Source of the DNA: Alphaproteobacteria bacterium
Lineage (GTDB): Bacteria > Pseudomonadota > Alphaproteobacteria > JAPYRI01
Assembly: GCA_029941135.1 (NCBI GenBank)
Contig: JAPYRI010000008.1
Coordinates: 1-54,900 of the forward strand
DNA: 54,900 bases
Direction: 5' to 3'
Shown here: positions 18,974-26,169 of the stretch, in pieces
Numbering within the stretch: the first letter of the stretch is position 1
How the letters are laid out: the number at the start of each line of letters is the position of its first letter
The notes under the pieces: model-generated
Told to the model about the DNA's origin: nothing
The model's input: the letters and a program-made list of their open reading frames with translations, nothing else
Databases searched by the model: none
Translations under genes and position numbers: made by a program

Positions 18974-19396
18974 TCACGCCGACTTTTTATGTTTCGTCCC
19001 GAGGCCAATTTTCTTGGCCAATAAGCGGCGCTGTTGAGCGTAATTTGGAGCAACCATGGGATAGTCACCGGGCAGGCCCCATCGTTGCCGATACTGCTCG
19101 GGGGTTAATTGATAGCTCGTCATCAGATGGCGTTTGAGCATTTTTAGGCGTTTGCCATCTTCGAGGCACACTAAGTAATCGGGCGTGACAGATTTTTTAA
19201 TCGGAACGGCTGGTTTGGGCAGCGGACCGTTGCCGGAATTGTTTTGGCCATTTGCCGCATCTGACAAGGTCCTAAACACCTGCTGGATTAATTGGGGCAA
19301 GTCTTCCAGCGCAACTTGATTATTGGCGACATGTGAAGCGACGATTTGTGTCGTCAGTCCAAGTAGTTCCCCGACTTCGGTGTTTTTTACATTCAT
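18974..19396 (-). CDS. mucR: Ros/MucR family transcriptional regulator
   Basis: A 140-residue Ros/MucR protein. The N-terminal part (VGELLGLTTQIVASHVANNQV, APDEL-like helices) mediates oligomerisation in the family. The C-terminal DNA-binding domain reads VCLEDGKRLKMLKRHLMTS, then TPEQYRQRWGLPGDYPMVA and NYAQQRRLLAKKIGLG. In classical Ros the finger is Cys2His2; here the second Cys is Asp (CLED) and the second His is replaced (HLMTS). It resembles rhizobial homologues reported to fold without zinc. MucR proteins bind AT-rich DNA in an H-NS-like manner. The gene lies between rimI and fur and has an AT-rich upstream region that could serve autoregulation. Confidence 0.92.
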   Translation of the reverse strand: MNVKNTEVGELLGLTTQIVASHVANNQVALEDLPQLIQQVFRTLSDAANGQNNSGNGPLPKPAVPIKKSVTPDYLVCLEDGKRLKMLKRHLMTSYQLTPEQYRQRWGLPGDYPMVAPNYAQQRRLLAKKIGLGTKHKKSA

Positions 19397-19434
19397 TCCA
19401 TTTAACTTGCCTGTTCACAGCATTGCTAAAGGAA

Positions 19435-19463
19435 TTTATATGGTCTTCATATCCACACCGCAA
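19435..19463 (-). promoter_or_regulatory. Candidate mucR promoter
   Basis: Minus-strand TTGCGG and TATAAA separated by exactly 17 bases; the -10 matches in five of six positions. The predicted start is about 30 bases before the mucR ATG. The region upstream (to about 19560) is the most AT-rich in the window and holds an AAATATT/AATATTT inverted repeat (19498-19504 with 19520-19526), suitable for MucR self-binding. Confidence 0.5.
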
Positions 19464-19661
19464 CGTTTTAATGAATAGAATCAAAAAAAGACTAGTCAAA
19501 TATTACGATTTCTCTACGAAATATTTTCTACACCTTAAGGTTGTCGGTATCTTTGTGTATTGTACAAACGATCATCGTGGACAACTTGAACAGTGACAAA
19601 GCAGCCCGAAGACTATGTTTGTTGGCTGGCACTTGACGACTGCTCGGCAATGCTTTGCGTA

Positions 19662-20141
19662 TTAGTCGCTCGCTTGAAGATTTCGTTTCAGCACGATCGC
19701 ATCCGTGCGCGCAGCACCCAAACGGGTATAGTAGTTTGGGCGCTCACCCACTTTGGTAAATCGCTGATTCCGGTATAAGAAAAGTGCGTCAATGTTGTCG
19801 GCTGCGACTTCCAAAAATATCCGTGTCGCACCATTCTCCCGCCCACATGCATACATTCGTGACAAAAGCTGTGTAGCAATCGACTGCCGCCGCGCCCTAG
19901 GATGAACACCCATTGAAATGATTTCGCACTCATCCGCCGCCGCACGGAATACCAGATATCCCACCGGATCGTTTTCTTCAGACCCGGTGGCGATGAGGGC
20001 AGCGCAGCCGGGCATGGCGATCAATTGGGCAAAGGCTTCCGGTGTCCAGGGCTCCCCCGTTTCGATCCCGAAACAAAGCGTGTGCAAGGCGGCAAGTACG
20101 GCGCTATCAAATGCTTTTGCGACATAGATATCAATATCCAC
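19662..20141 (-). CDS. rimI: Ribosomal-protein-alanine acetyltransferase RimI-like (GNAT)
   Basis: A 159-residue GNAT-fold acetyltransferase. The acetyl-CoA site is visible as MGVHPRARRQSIATQLLSRM (R-x-x-x-x-A variant of the Q/R-x-x-G-x-G/A loop). It is followed by IFLEVAADNIDALFLYRNQRF and VGERPNYYTR, the usual RimI C-terminal pattern. In E. coli RimI acetylates the N-terminal alanine of ribosomal protein S18. Its position directly downstream of tsaB (50-base gap) is the conserved alphaproteobacterial arrangement, which supports the assignment. Acceptor substrate is inferred. Confidence 0.88.
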   Translation of the reverse strand: MDIDIYVAKAFDSAVLAALHTLCFGIETGEPWTPEAFAQLIAMPGCAALIATGSEENDPVGYLVFRAAADECEIISMGVHPRARRQSIATQLLSRMYACGRENGATRIFLEVAADNIDALFLYRNQRFTKVGERPNYYTRLGAARTDAIVLKRNLQASD

Positions 20142-20191
20142 CCGAAAACGACCCTTTCGTGTCAGTGCCGGTTCTTATGTGTAACGTATCA

Positions 20192-20884
20192 TTAACTCGT
20201 AGAGCTTGTGCGAATTGCAGGCAATTTTGCGTCCGGCGGCCGCAAATAGAGGGGGCACGGCACGCCAGAACCCGGTGCCATAGGTGCGCGTTGCGCCGCC
20301 AACTGACCAATCACAGCCGCATCTGGGTGACCCTTGCCCGTGATCTGCCGCAGGTCACTACGCCTCTCGGCCAATAGGTCGCGTACGATAGCCACGCCGT
20401 CACCAACCAATATGCCGGGGCCCGCCGGAAGGTCCGCCACGACGTTTTCTGGCGTAGCAGCTCTAGGGGCGCCTAACGGTTGGAGGTCGGCATCAAAACT
20501 TTGCACGTAGACCTGCCCTCGGCGGGCATCAAACACAACGGTCACATGAATTTCACCATTGCGCAGGTTGCGCGCTGTCGCGGCAGCGACGGCTTCCAAA
20601 GTTGTTACGCCGACCACCGGCAAACTAAGCGCAACCGAAAGGCCCCTGGCCGCAGCAATCCCAATGCGCACGCCGGCAAACGTGCCAGGTCCAACGGTCA
20701 CGGCCACCCGGTCTAAATCTGCCATTTCTACGCCCGCATCGGCGCATACTTGATTGATCGTGGGGATCAATACTTCCGCATGACCCCGCGAACGGGACTC
20801 AAAACAATTCGCCAGGACGCGGTCGCCGCTGCACACCGCCACCGAGCAGGCGCGCAAGGCTGTGTCAAACGCGAGTATTTTCAT
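20192..20884 (-). CDS. tsaB: tRNA threonylcarbamoyladenosine biosynthesis protein TsaB
   Basis: TsaB is the scaffold partner of TsaD and TsaE for t6A37 formation in ANN-decoding tRNAs. The 230-residue protein starts MKILAFDTALRACSVAV (the ASKHA phosphate-1-like strand), then has SRGHAEVLIPTINQ and the strong family motif VGPGTFAGVRIGIAAARGLS. The C-terminal half is shorter and variable, as in other TsaB proteins. It is 50 bases upstream of rimI and 25 bases after the nitroreductase gene. Confidence 0.95.
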   Translation of the reverse strand: MKILAFDTALRACSVAVCSGDRVLANCFESRSRGHAEVLIPTINQVCADAGVEMADLDRVAVTVGPGTFAGVRIGIAAARGLSVALSLPVVGVTTLEAVAAATARNLRNGEIHVTVVFDARRGQVYVQSFDADLQPLGAPRAATPENVVADLPAGPGILVGDGVAIVRDLLAERRSDLRQITGKGHPDAAVIGQLAAQRAPMAPGSGVPCPLYLRPPDAKLPAIRTSSTS

Positions 20885-20909
20885 CTCTGCTCCGGGAGCC
20901 GAAATCTCG

Positions 20910-21503
20910 TCAGATCAATTGACAAGCTTCACTGAACTCAAGACGGGGTGTGCGCGGCAAGTACGCCGACGCATCCGCGTGACCGATACAGCAAAGGAAA
21001 TTAGATTTAATCCGTCCTTCCGGGAAAAATTCAGCGTCTGCCAACGCATTGTCAAAACCCGACATGGGCGCACAATCAAGGCCAAGTGCGCGCGCGGCCA
21101 AAATTAAGTATCCGCCCTGGAGGGTGCCATTGCGAAAGGCCGTGTCATGAATGAGTTGCTGGCTGCCGGTAAACCAATCCTTGGCATCCGGAGCCAACGG
21201 AAACAATTTGGGAAGGTATTCATAAAACTCCATGTCGTAGCCGACCAATATGGTCACCGGTGCCGCCATAACTTTGTCCAGATTGATGTCGGCCAAGCTG
21301 GGCTTCAAGCGCGCTTTTGCCGCGTCCGAAGTGATAAAAACGTAGCGGGCTGGCGAACAGTTCGCGCTGGTCGGTCCCCAGCGGACCAAGTCATAAAGCG
21401 CGCGCAACGTTTTCTCTTCGACCGGCTGATCGATCCAGGCCTGCGCCGTATGAGCCTCGCGCAGTAACAGATCCATCCCCTTTTCGCCCAAAATATCAGT
21501 CAC
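20910..21503 (-). CDS. Nitroreductase family protein, RutE/HadB-like
   Basis: A 197-residue FMN-dependent oxidoreductase. The motifs WGPTSANCSPARYVF (FMN-binding start), the central FRNGTLQGGYLILAARALGLD and the following SGFDN match the RutE/YdfN subgroup. RutE reduces malonic semialdehyde in the pyrimidine-degrading Rut pathway, and related proteins act on other enones or nitro compounds. No other rut gene is nearby, so the substrate is open. The gene heads the minus-strand string leading to tsaB and rimI, and a promoter-like sequence precedes it at 21585-21613. Confidence 0.85.
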   Translation of the reverse strand: MTDILGEKGMDLLLREAHTAQAWIDQPVEEKTLRALYDLVRWGPTSANCSPARYVFITSDAAKARLKPSLADINLDKVMAAPVTILVGYDMEFYEYLPKLFPLAPDAKDWFTGSQQLIHDTAFRNGTLQGGYLILAARALGLDCAPMSGFDNALADAEFFPEGRIKSNFLCCIGHADASAYLPRTPRLEFSEACQLI

Positions 21504-21584
21504 GCCTTCCTCCGCTGGTTATGGTGACACGCGGTAACAGATCCGTCCTCGCCGCCACGGGTGACAAGCTCGCACTTGGCGGCC

Positions 21585-21613
21585 GTTATGTCTAGCAACG
21601 ACACCCTCGTCAA
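21585..21613 (-). promoter_or_regulatory. Candidate promoter for the nitroreductase-tsaB-rimI string
   Basis: Minus-strand TTGACG (five of six) and CATAAC (four of six) separated by 17 bases, about 80 bases upstream of the nitroreductase start and in the divergent region shared with the deacetylase gene. Confidence 0.4.
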
Positions 21614-21689
21614 GTGCCGATATTTGCAGTAGATTTCGCCTTCAACCCCGTCAAAATCCAAGGTGAAGCCCGGCAAAAGGACGGAATCA

Positions 21690-22790
21690 ATGACCGGAGA
21701 CTTCGGCAAACGTGGGCAACGGATTCGGAACCAGGCTTTCGCATGGCTGACAGTCTGCGGACTGCTGTGCGTGGTGGGGCAAATTTGGTCCTTCGATGCC
21801 TCTGCCGCCGAAGTGGACAGCCGGTCGGCTGTCGTGTTTCTTTACCACCGGTTTGGCGAAGACAGTTTTCCCACCACCAGCGTAACTCTCGAGCAATTTG
21901 AAGCGCATTTGAGGGTCATCGAAACCGGTCCCTTCAACGTGGCCCCCTTGCCAGAAATTGTCACTGCGATAAAACAAAATGAACCGATACCTGATCGAAC
22001 CATCGCCCTCACTGTCGATGACGCATTTCTGTCCGTCTACACCGAAGCCTGGCCGCGGCTGCGGAAAGCCGGGCTGCCTTTTACCTTGTTTGTCGCCACT
22101 GATGCGGTCGACGAAGCTCGTCCGGACTACATGAGTTGGGCGCAAATTCGTGAGTTGGCCGAATGGGGGGTGACCATCGGGAGTCAAACTTCCAGCCATC
22201 TGCACATGCCCTTGGCAACCCAAGAACAAATTATTTCCGACGTTTCCCAATCCATGCGGCGTCTGAAAGAGGAACTTGGGTTTGTTCCCACATTGTTTGC
22301 CTACCCCTACGGCGAGTTTAACCGCTCGGCTAAAGCCGAAGTGGAAACCGCAGGTTTCGACGCGGCGTTTGGGCAGCATTCTGGCGTGGCCTACGGCGGC
22401 ATGGAAATGTTCGAAATGCCACGTTTTTCCATGAACCAGAAATATGGCGATGTGGCCCGTTTTCGCATGGCGGCCAATGCGCTGCCTTTACCGGTAGCCG
22501 ACCGCACGCCGACGGACGCGGTGATCAAAAACAATCCGCCGCCCTTCGGTTTTTCAATTACTGAGAAGGTCAGTGGGGTCTCGGCTCTCGCCTGTTTCTA
22601 CTCCCACGAATCTGAACCCGCTAAGCTCATTCGACTCGGCCCTTTACGGATCGAAGTGCGCGCATACAACGCCCTACCCATTGGCCGCGTCAGAGTGAAT
22701 TGTACCGCCCCCGCCGGCAATCAGCGATGGCGTTGGTTTGGCACCCAATTTATTGTCCCGCAGAATATTGGCATCAGCGAAAGCGACTAA
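21690..22790 (+). CDS. Secreted polysaccharide deacetylase family protein (NodB-like)
   Basis: A 366-residue exported protein. The ATG at 21690 gives a basic n-region (GKRGQRIRNQ), a hydrophobic core (LTVCGLLCVVGQIW) and an ASAA cleavage site, typical of a Sec signal peptide. An ATG nine codons upstream is also in frame. The NodB domain has IALTVDDAF (two Asp at about 110-111) and PYGEFN. The usual H-(S/T)-x-x-H zinc motif reads QTSSH (about 166-170), so the first zinc histidine is a glutamine. The C-terminal 100 residues form a separate beta-rich region. It may deacetylate a surface polysaccharide or peptidoglycan, or have altered activity. It is convergent with the Bax-like glucosaminidase gene. 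Confidence 0.85.
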   Translation: MTGDFGKRGQRIRNQAFAWLTVCGLLCVVGQIWSFDASAAEVDSRSAVVFLYHRFGEDSFPTTSVTLEQFEAHLRVIETGPFNVAPLPEIVTAIKQNEPIPDRTIALTVDDAFLSVYTEAWPRLRKAGLPFTLFVATDAVDEARPDYMSWAQIRELAEWGVTIGSQTSSHLHMPLATQEQIISDVSQSMRRLKEELGFVPTLFAYPYGEFNRSAKAEVETAGFDAAFGQHSGVAYGGMEMFEMPRFSMNQKYGDVARFRMAANALPLPVADRTPTDAVIKNNPPPFGFSITEKVSGVSALACFYSHESEPAKLIRLGPLRIEVRAYNALPIGRVRVNCTAPAGNQRWRWFGTQFIVPQNIGISESD

Positions 22791-22804
22791 AATTTTCGCC
22801 CAAT

Positions 22805-23650
22805 TCAGTAGTTGAGAGTAGCCACGAGCTGGCCACCTAGCTGGGCGTTATCGAAACGGCCAAGTTCATTTACCCGAATGATGGATTGCAAGGAGCGCAC
22901 GTAGTCTTCCCCCCGGGCTGAATAGCGAATGAGTGCAGTACTGAGCGCATAACCCGAGAGGGTTTGTTCGCCAGCACGGAACCGGGCCCTCATCCTGCGC
23001 AGGCGAGTGTAAGCTCGGTGTGTGTTTAGATTGTTGACATAATCGCGCACGGAATGTTTGAGCGCGAGATACTTCTTCACCTCGTGAAAATCACCTGCTT
23101 CCCGCCCCAAAGGGACAATTCCCGCGCCTTGGGTAAATGTCCATTGACCGAACAAGGCGTTGCCGTCGCGGGCAAACCGCGAAGTTCCCCAGCCCGATTC
23201 TTCCACCGCTTGGGCAAGAGCAAGAGAAGGCGGCACCATATCAACTCGTTGCAGGAGCGCGGCCAAATCACCGGGGGTCACCCGGTATCGCGTCGATAAC
23301 TGTGCGAGCCACGTCTTGTCCGCGGTGGCCAAACGGCGACCCTGCGCCTGACGGGCGGCAAGCGTCATAACCCGCCCTCGATCCGCGAGCAGGTGTTCGT
23401 TTTCCTGCAACACCAGAGGCAGAACCGTATCGACAAAAACACGCTTACGTGCGGCAACCGGCCAAGACGCCAAATCGGCCGGCAAGCGGTCTTCAAAATG
23501 CCGCGGAATGCGGGGGAAGTTTTGTGCCGTGACATACCTTTCGACGGAGCGGGTAAGCGGTTTATGGCCCTGGTTTAGTGTCCCCAGGACGTAAATCGCG
23601 AAGGCGACCGAAATCAGCACGGCAGCCGCTAAAAGGCGGAATTTCAACAC
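22805..23650 (-). CDS. Bax-like glucosaminidase (GH73 domain), membrane-anchored
   Basis: A 281-residue protein with an uncleaved N-terminal membrane segment (LLAAAVLISVAFAIYVLG) and a periplasmic domain. The glucosaminidase core carries AQAVEESGWGTSRFA (Glu at 150 and 151, the latter in the catalytic position) and GNALFGQWTF, followed by HSVRDYVNNLNTHRAY and an ALIRYSARGEDYV motif, matching the E. coli Bax family. It probably cleaves peptidoglycan glycan strands. The start is GTG with GGAAG five to six bases upstream. Function in this organism is inferred from the family. Confidence 0.88.
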   Translation of the reverse strand: MLKFRLLAAAVLISVAFAIYVLGTLNQGHKPLTRSVERYVTAQNFPRIPRHFEDRLPADLASWPVAARKRVFVDTVLPLVLQENEHLLADRGRVMTLAARQAQGRRLATADKTWLAQLSTRYRVTPGDLAALLQRVDMVPPSLALAQAVEESGWGTSRFARDGNALFGQWTFTQGAGIVPLGREAGDFHEVKKYLALKHSVRDYVNNLNTHRAYTRLRRMRARFRAGEQTLSGYALSTALIRYSARGEDYVRSLQSIIRVNELGRFDNAQLGGQLVATLNY

Positions 23651-23752
23651 GTATACTTCCTAAAAAATGGGAAAGAGTTGGGGGCGTGCAATTTACTCAA
23701 TACTGGCGCTCGTCGTGTGAAGTCTATAAGAATATGCCGTGGCGATGGCAGG

Positions 23753-24304
23753 CTAAATCTGCTGCACCTCGATAACTTCCGGAATGTAATGGCGTAGCAT
23801 ATTCTCGATGCCGTGTTTAAGGGTCATCGCAGAGCTTGGGCACCCCGCACAAGCCCCCTGCATGTGCAACAGAACAACTCCATTTTCAAAACCGTGAAAT
23901 ACAATATCGCCACCATCCTGAGCCACTGCCGGCCGTACCCGGGTGTCCAGTAATTCCTTAATCTGTTTAACCACTTCATCGTCTTCAGCATCAGATCCGT
24001 CGGCATCTGCCGCGCCCGCGGTTGGCTCCAAGACCGGTAAGCCAGAGGTATAGTGCTCCATAATGACGCCGAGGATAGCGGGTTTCAGATGCTGCCATTC
24101 CCCATCTGCTTTGGTAATCGAAATAAAATCGGTGCTGAAAAACACCCGTTCCACATTTTCCACTTCAAACAACCGCCGCGCCAAGGACGACCGCTCGGCA
24201 GCTTCATTATTTGGGAAATCCGCGGTTCCTGAATCAAGTACCTGCTGACCCGGAATAAACTTCAGCGTCGCGGGATTGGGCGTCGCTTCGGTCTGGATAA
24301 ACAT
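23753..24304 (-). CDS. nfuA: Iron-sulfur cluster scaffold NfuA (NFU-N plus NifU domains)
   Basis: A 183-residue iron-sulfur carrier. The N-terminal NFU-N domain (FIQTEATPNPATLKFIPG) is the type shared with mitochondrial NFU1. The C-terminal NifU domain holds the cluster-binding CAGC (C152, C155) in GACAGCPSSAMTLKHGIE. It likely delivers 4Fe-4S clusters to enzymes such as MiaB, NadA and HemW, all encoded in this window. A good sigma-70-type promoter lies just upstream (24348-24376). In rhizobia the same gene also lies near trpS and tsaB. Confidence 0.95.
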   Translation of the reverse strand: MFIQTEATPNPATLKFIPGQQVLDSGTADFPNNEAAERSSLARRLFEVENVERVFFSTDFISITKADGEWQHLKPAILGVIMEHYTSGLPVLEPTAGAADADGSDAEDDEVVKQIKELLDTRVRPAVAQDGGDIVFHGFENGVVLLHMQGACAGCPSSAMTLKHGIENMLRHYIPEVIEVQQI

Positions 24305-24347
24305 GGTGATCTCTCTCTAATTAGGGGAGGTATAAACCGTTGACTTA

Positions 24348-24376
24348 ATAATAGAGTATTTTAGTCGGTTTTTCAA
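24348..24376 (-). promoter_or_regulatory. Strong candidate promoter of nfuA
   Basis: Minus-strand TTGAAA (five of six) and TATTAT (five of six) separated by 17 bases; the start would be about 37 bases before the nfuA ATG. The core is flanked by AACCG/CGGTT arms and GACT/AGTC, an imperfect inverted repeat that may be an operator for an iron or cluster regulator. The regulator is not identified. Confidence 0.6.
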
Positions 24377-24405
24377 GGTTCGCGCCTGAATTACCGAGGT
24401 GATGA

Positions 24406-24921
24406 TCAGGTCAGCGCGTCAATTTGCTCAACCGACAAATTTCCGGGAACAATGGTGATGGGGATGGGAAACGTGCTCGAAAGCTGGTTTGCCAACGCCG
24501 AAACCAGGGGCCCGGGCCCTTCCTCTTCAGCGGAGGCCCCCAGCACCAGCACCGAAATCTCGTCATCGCCATTCAGCAAATCCATCATCTCTTCACTGGT
24601 CTGTCCGATGCGGATCACCAACTCTGGCACAATGCCGGATGACTTATTGACGTCCGCCGCCAACTGTTTAAGCAAGGCCTCGGCGGTTTCCCGAGCCTCT
24701 TCCTGCATGAGTGTCTCAACTCCCAGCCAGTGCTGAAACTCGGCTGGCGGTACCACTGATAGCAGCATAACGCCGCCCCCGGTATTGACCGCCCGACGCG
24801 TGGCAAAGCGCAATGCCAGCCGGCATTCCGGTGTGTCATCTACAATGACCAGAAACTTGCGGCGCTGGCTTGCCGCCGTTTCGCGTGAATTGCTGGCTTG
24901 GCTGTCGTCTGCCACGTTCAC
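24406..24921 (-). CDS. Universal stress protein (UspA family)
   Basis: A 171-residue single-domain Usp protein. It shows the FLVIVDDTPECRLALRFA start strand-helix, a GVMLLSVV segment and the nucleotide-binding loop near VLGASAEEEGPGPLVSALA, close to the G-x2-G-x9-G pattern of ATP-binding members, followed by IPITIVPGNL. Function is not predictable beyond stress response. It lies between trpS and nfuA, an arrangement conserved in rhizobia. The GTG start follows GGAAGTGGGG. Confidence 0.88.
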   Translation of the reverse strand: MNVADDSQASNSRETAASQRRKFLVIVDDTPECRLALRFATRRAVNTGGGVMLLSVVPPAEFQHWLGVETLMQEEARETAEALLKQLAADVNKSSGIVPELVIRIGQTSEEMMDLLNGDDEISVLVLGASAEEEGPGPLVSALANQLSSTFPIPITIVPGNLSVEQIDALT

Positions 24922-24940
24922 CCCACTTCCAAATCATATT

Positions 24941-25000
24941 CTGCCATTAGAGCATTTTCCAATCAAATGGAGCCGTTAGTCGAAGAATGCTCTTGGGCAG
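24941..25000. repeat. Intergenic palindromic element between trpS and the usp gene
   Basis: Arms CTGCC/GGCAG and AGAGCATT/AATGCTCT (eight bases, perfect) enclose a 29-base loop that has its own TCCA/TGGA stem. The AGAGCATTTTCCAATCAA-type arm resembles dispersed palindromic intergenic elements that I recall from rhizobia and related Alphaproteobacteria. Only one copy is seen in the window, so membership in a repeat family is an inference. In transcripts from trpS it would form a long hairpin without a T-run. Confidence 0.5.
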
Positions 25001-25023
25001 CCGTCACCGCAAGTCGCGGCGGA

Positions 25024-26046
25024 TTAGGATCGCAGTAATCCGACTATATCGTAGACGTCATTGAGAATGGGTGCGGACAAGGCCCGGGCTTTTTCGGCAC
25101 CATCCTTCAGGACCTTGTCGATGGTGCCCGGGTCCGCGAGCAGTCGCCGCATTTCGTCGGCGATGGGAGTCAGCCGATCAACCGCCAAGTCCACAAGATC
25201 CGCTTTGAAAGCAGAAAATGGCTGGCCACCAAATCGGGCACAGGTATCTTCCCTGCTTAGATCCGCCAAGCTGGCAAAAATTGTGATGAGATTATCCGCC
25301 TCCGGCCGGTCTTTTAGTCCGTCAACGGTATCGGGCAATGGCAAGGGGTCGGTTTTGGCCTTGCGAATTTTCTTTGCGATCAGGTCGGCATCGTCGATCA
25401 TATTGATCCGTGACGCGTCAGACGGCTCGGATTTGCTCATTTTCCTGGTGCCGTCTCGCAAAGACATGACACGCGTGGCGCCGCCATAGATAAGGGGTTC
25501 GGTCAGTGGAAAAAAATCAGTTCCGTAATCGCTATTGAACTTTTGGGCAATATCGCGGGTAAGCTCTAAATGCTGCTTTTGGTCTTCGCCCACAGGCACG
25601 TGTGTTGCTTTATAAACCAATATGTCGGCGGCCATTAGGTTCGGGTAGGCATACAGGCCGACACTCGCGTTCTCTCGGTTCTTGCCTGCTTTTTCCTTAA
25701 ATTGGGTCATGCGATTGAGCCAGCCAAGGCGGGAAATACAACAGAACACCCAAGCCAATTCAGCGTGAGCGGCGACCTGGCTTTGATTGAACAGGACAGA
25801 GTTTTCCGGGTCGACCCCGGCGGCGATGAGGCTGGCTGTCACTTCACGCGTGTTTTGGAGCAGTTCACCGGGGTTCTGAAACACGGTAATCGCGTGCAAA
25901 TCGACCACACAATAGAGGCACTGGTAGTCTTCCTGCAGCCGGACCCAATTGCGAATGGCGCCCAAATAATTGCCCAAGTGCAAGTTGCCGGTGGGCTGTA
26001 CGCCAGAAAATATCCGGCCTTTTTTAGATCGATACTCCGAGGTCAT
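25024..26046 (-). CDS. trpS: Tryptophan--tRNA ligase
   Basis: Class I aminoacyl-tRNA synthetase that charges tRNA-Trp. The 340-residue protein has the HIGH-type motif [10 protein letters not shown] (23-26 for HLGN) and the RKMSKSEPS loop. The ATG at 26044-26046 is chosen over a GTG nine codons upstream because homologues begin close to the [11 protein letters not shown] strand and a GGGA lies eight bases before it. It is downstream of murJ (123 bases) and upstream of the stress protein, the usual alphaproteobacterial order. Confidence 0.97.
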   Translation of the reverse strand: MTSEYRSKKGRIFSGVQPTGNLHLGNYLGAIRNWVRLQEDYQCLYCVVDLHAITVFQNPGELLQNTREVTASLIAAGVDPENSVLFNQSQVAAHAELAWVFCCISRLGWLNRMTQFKEKAGKNRENASVGLYAYPNLMAADILVYKATHVPVGEDQKQHLELTRDIAQKFNSDYGTDFFPLTEPLIYGGATRVMSLRDGTRKMSKSEPSDASRINMIDDADLIAKKIRKAKTDPLPLPDTVDGLKDRPEADNLITIFASLADLSREDTCARFGGQPFSAFKADLVDLAVDRLTPIADEMRRLLADPGTIDKVLKDGAEKARALSAPILNDVYDIVGLLRS

Positions 26047-26169
26047 ACTTTGCGTCCCGTCTGCCAGCCTCACTTATGCGCCGACCATACCGAGGCCTGT
26101 TGCGGTGGAAATGAGGCGCCCTTATGTCCCGTCCCCCGTGCCGGGTCAACCGCCTTCAGTTGAGCGCTC

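Noticed and set aside
19471-19596. Small plus-strand frame in the AT-rich region upstream of mucR
   Set aside because: No ribosome site, very AT-rich, and better explained as regulatory DNA.
21500-21709. Minus-strand 69-codon frame touching the nitroreductase start
   Set aside because: It overlaps the start and signal peptide of the deacetylase gene, contains the candidate promoter 21585-21613 and resembles no family.
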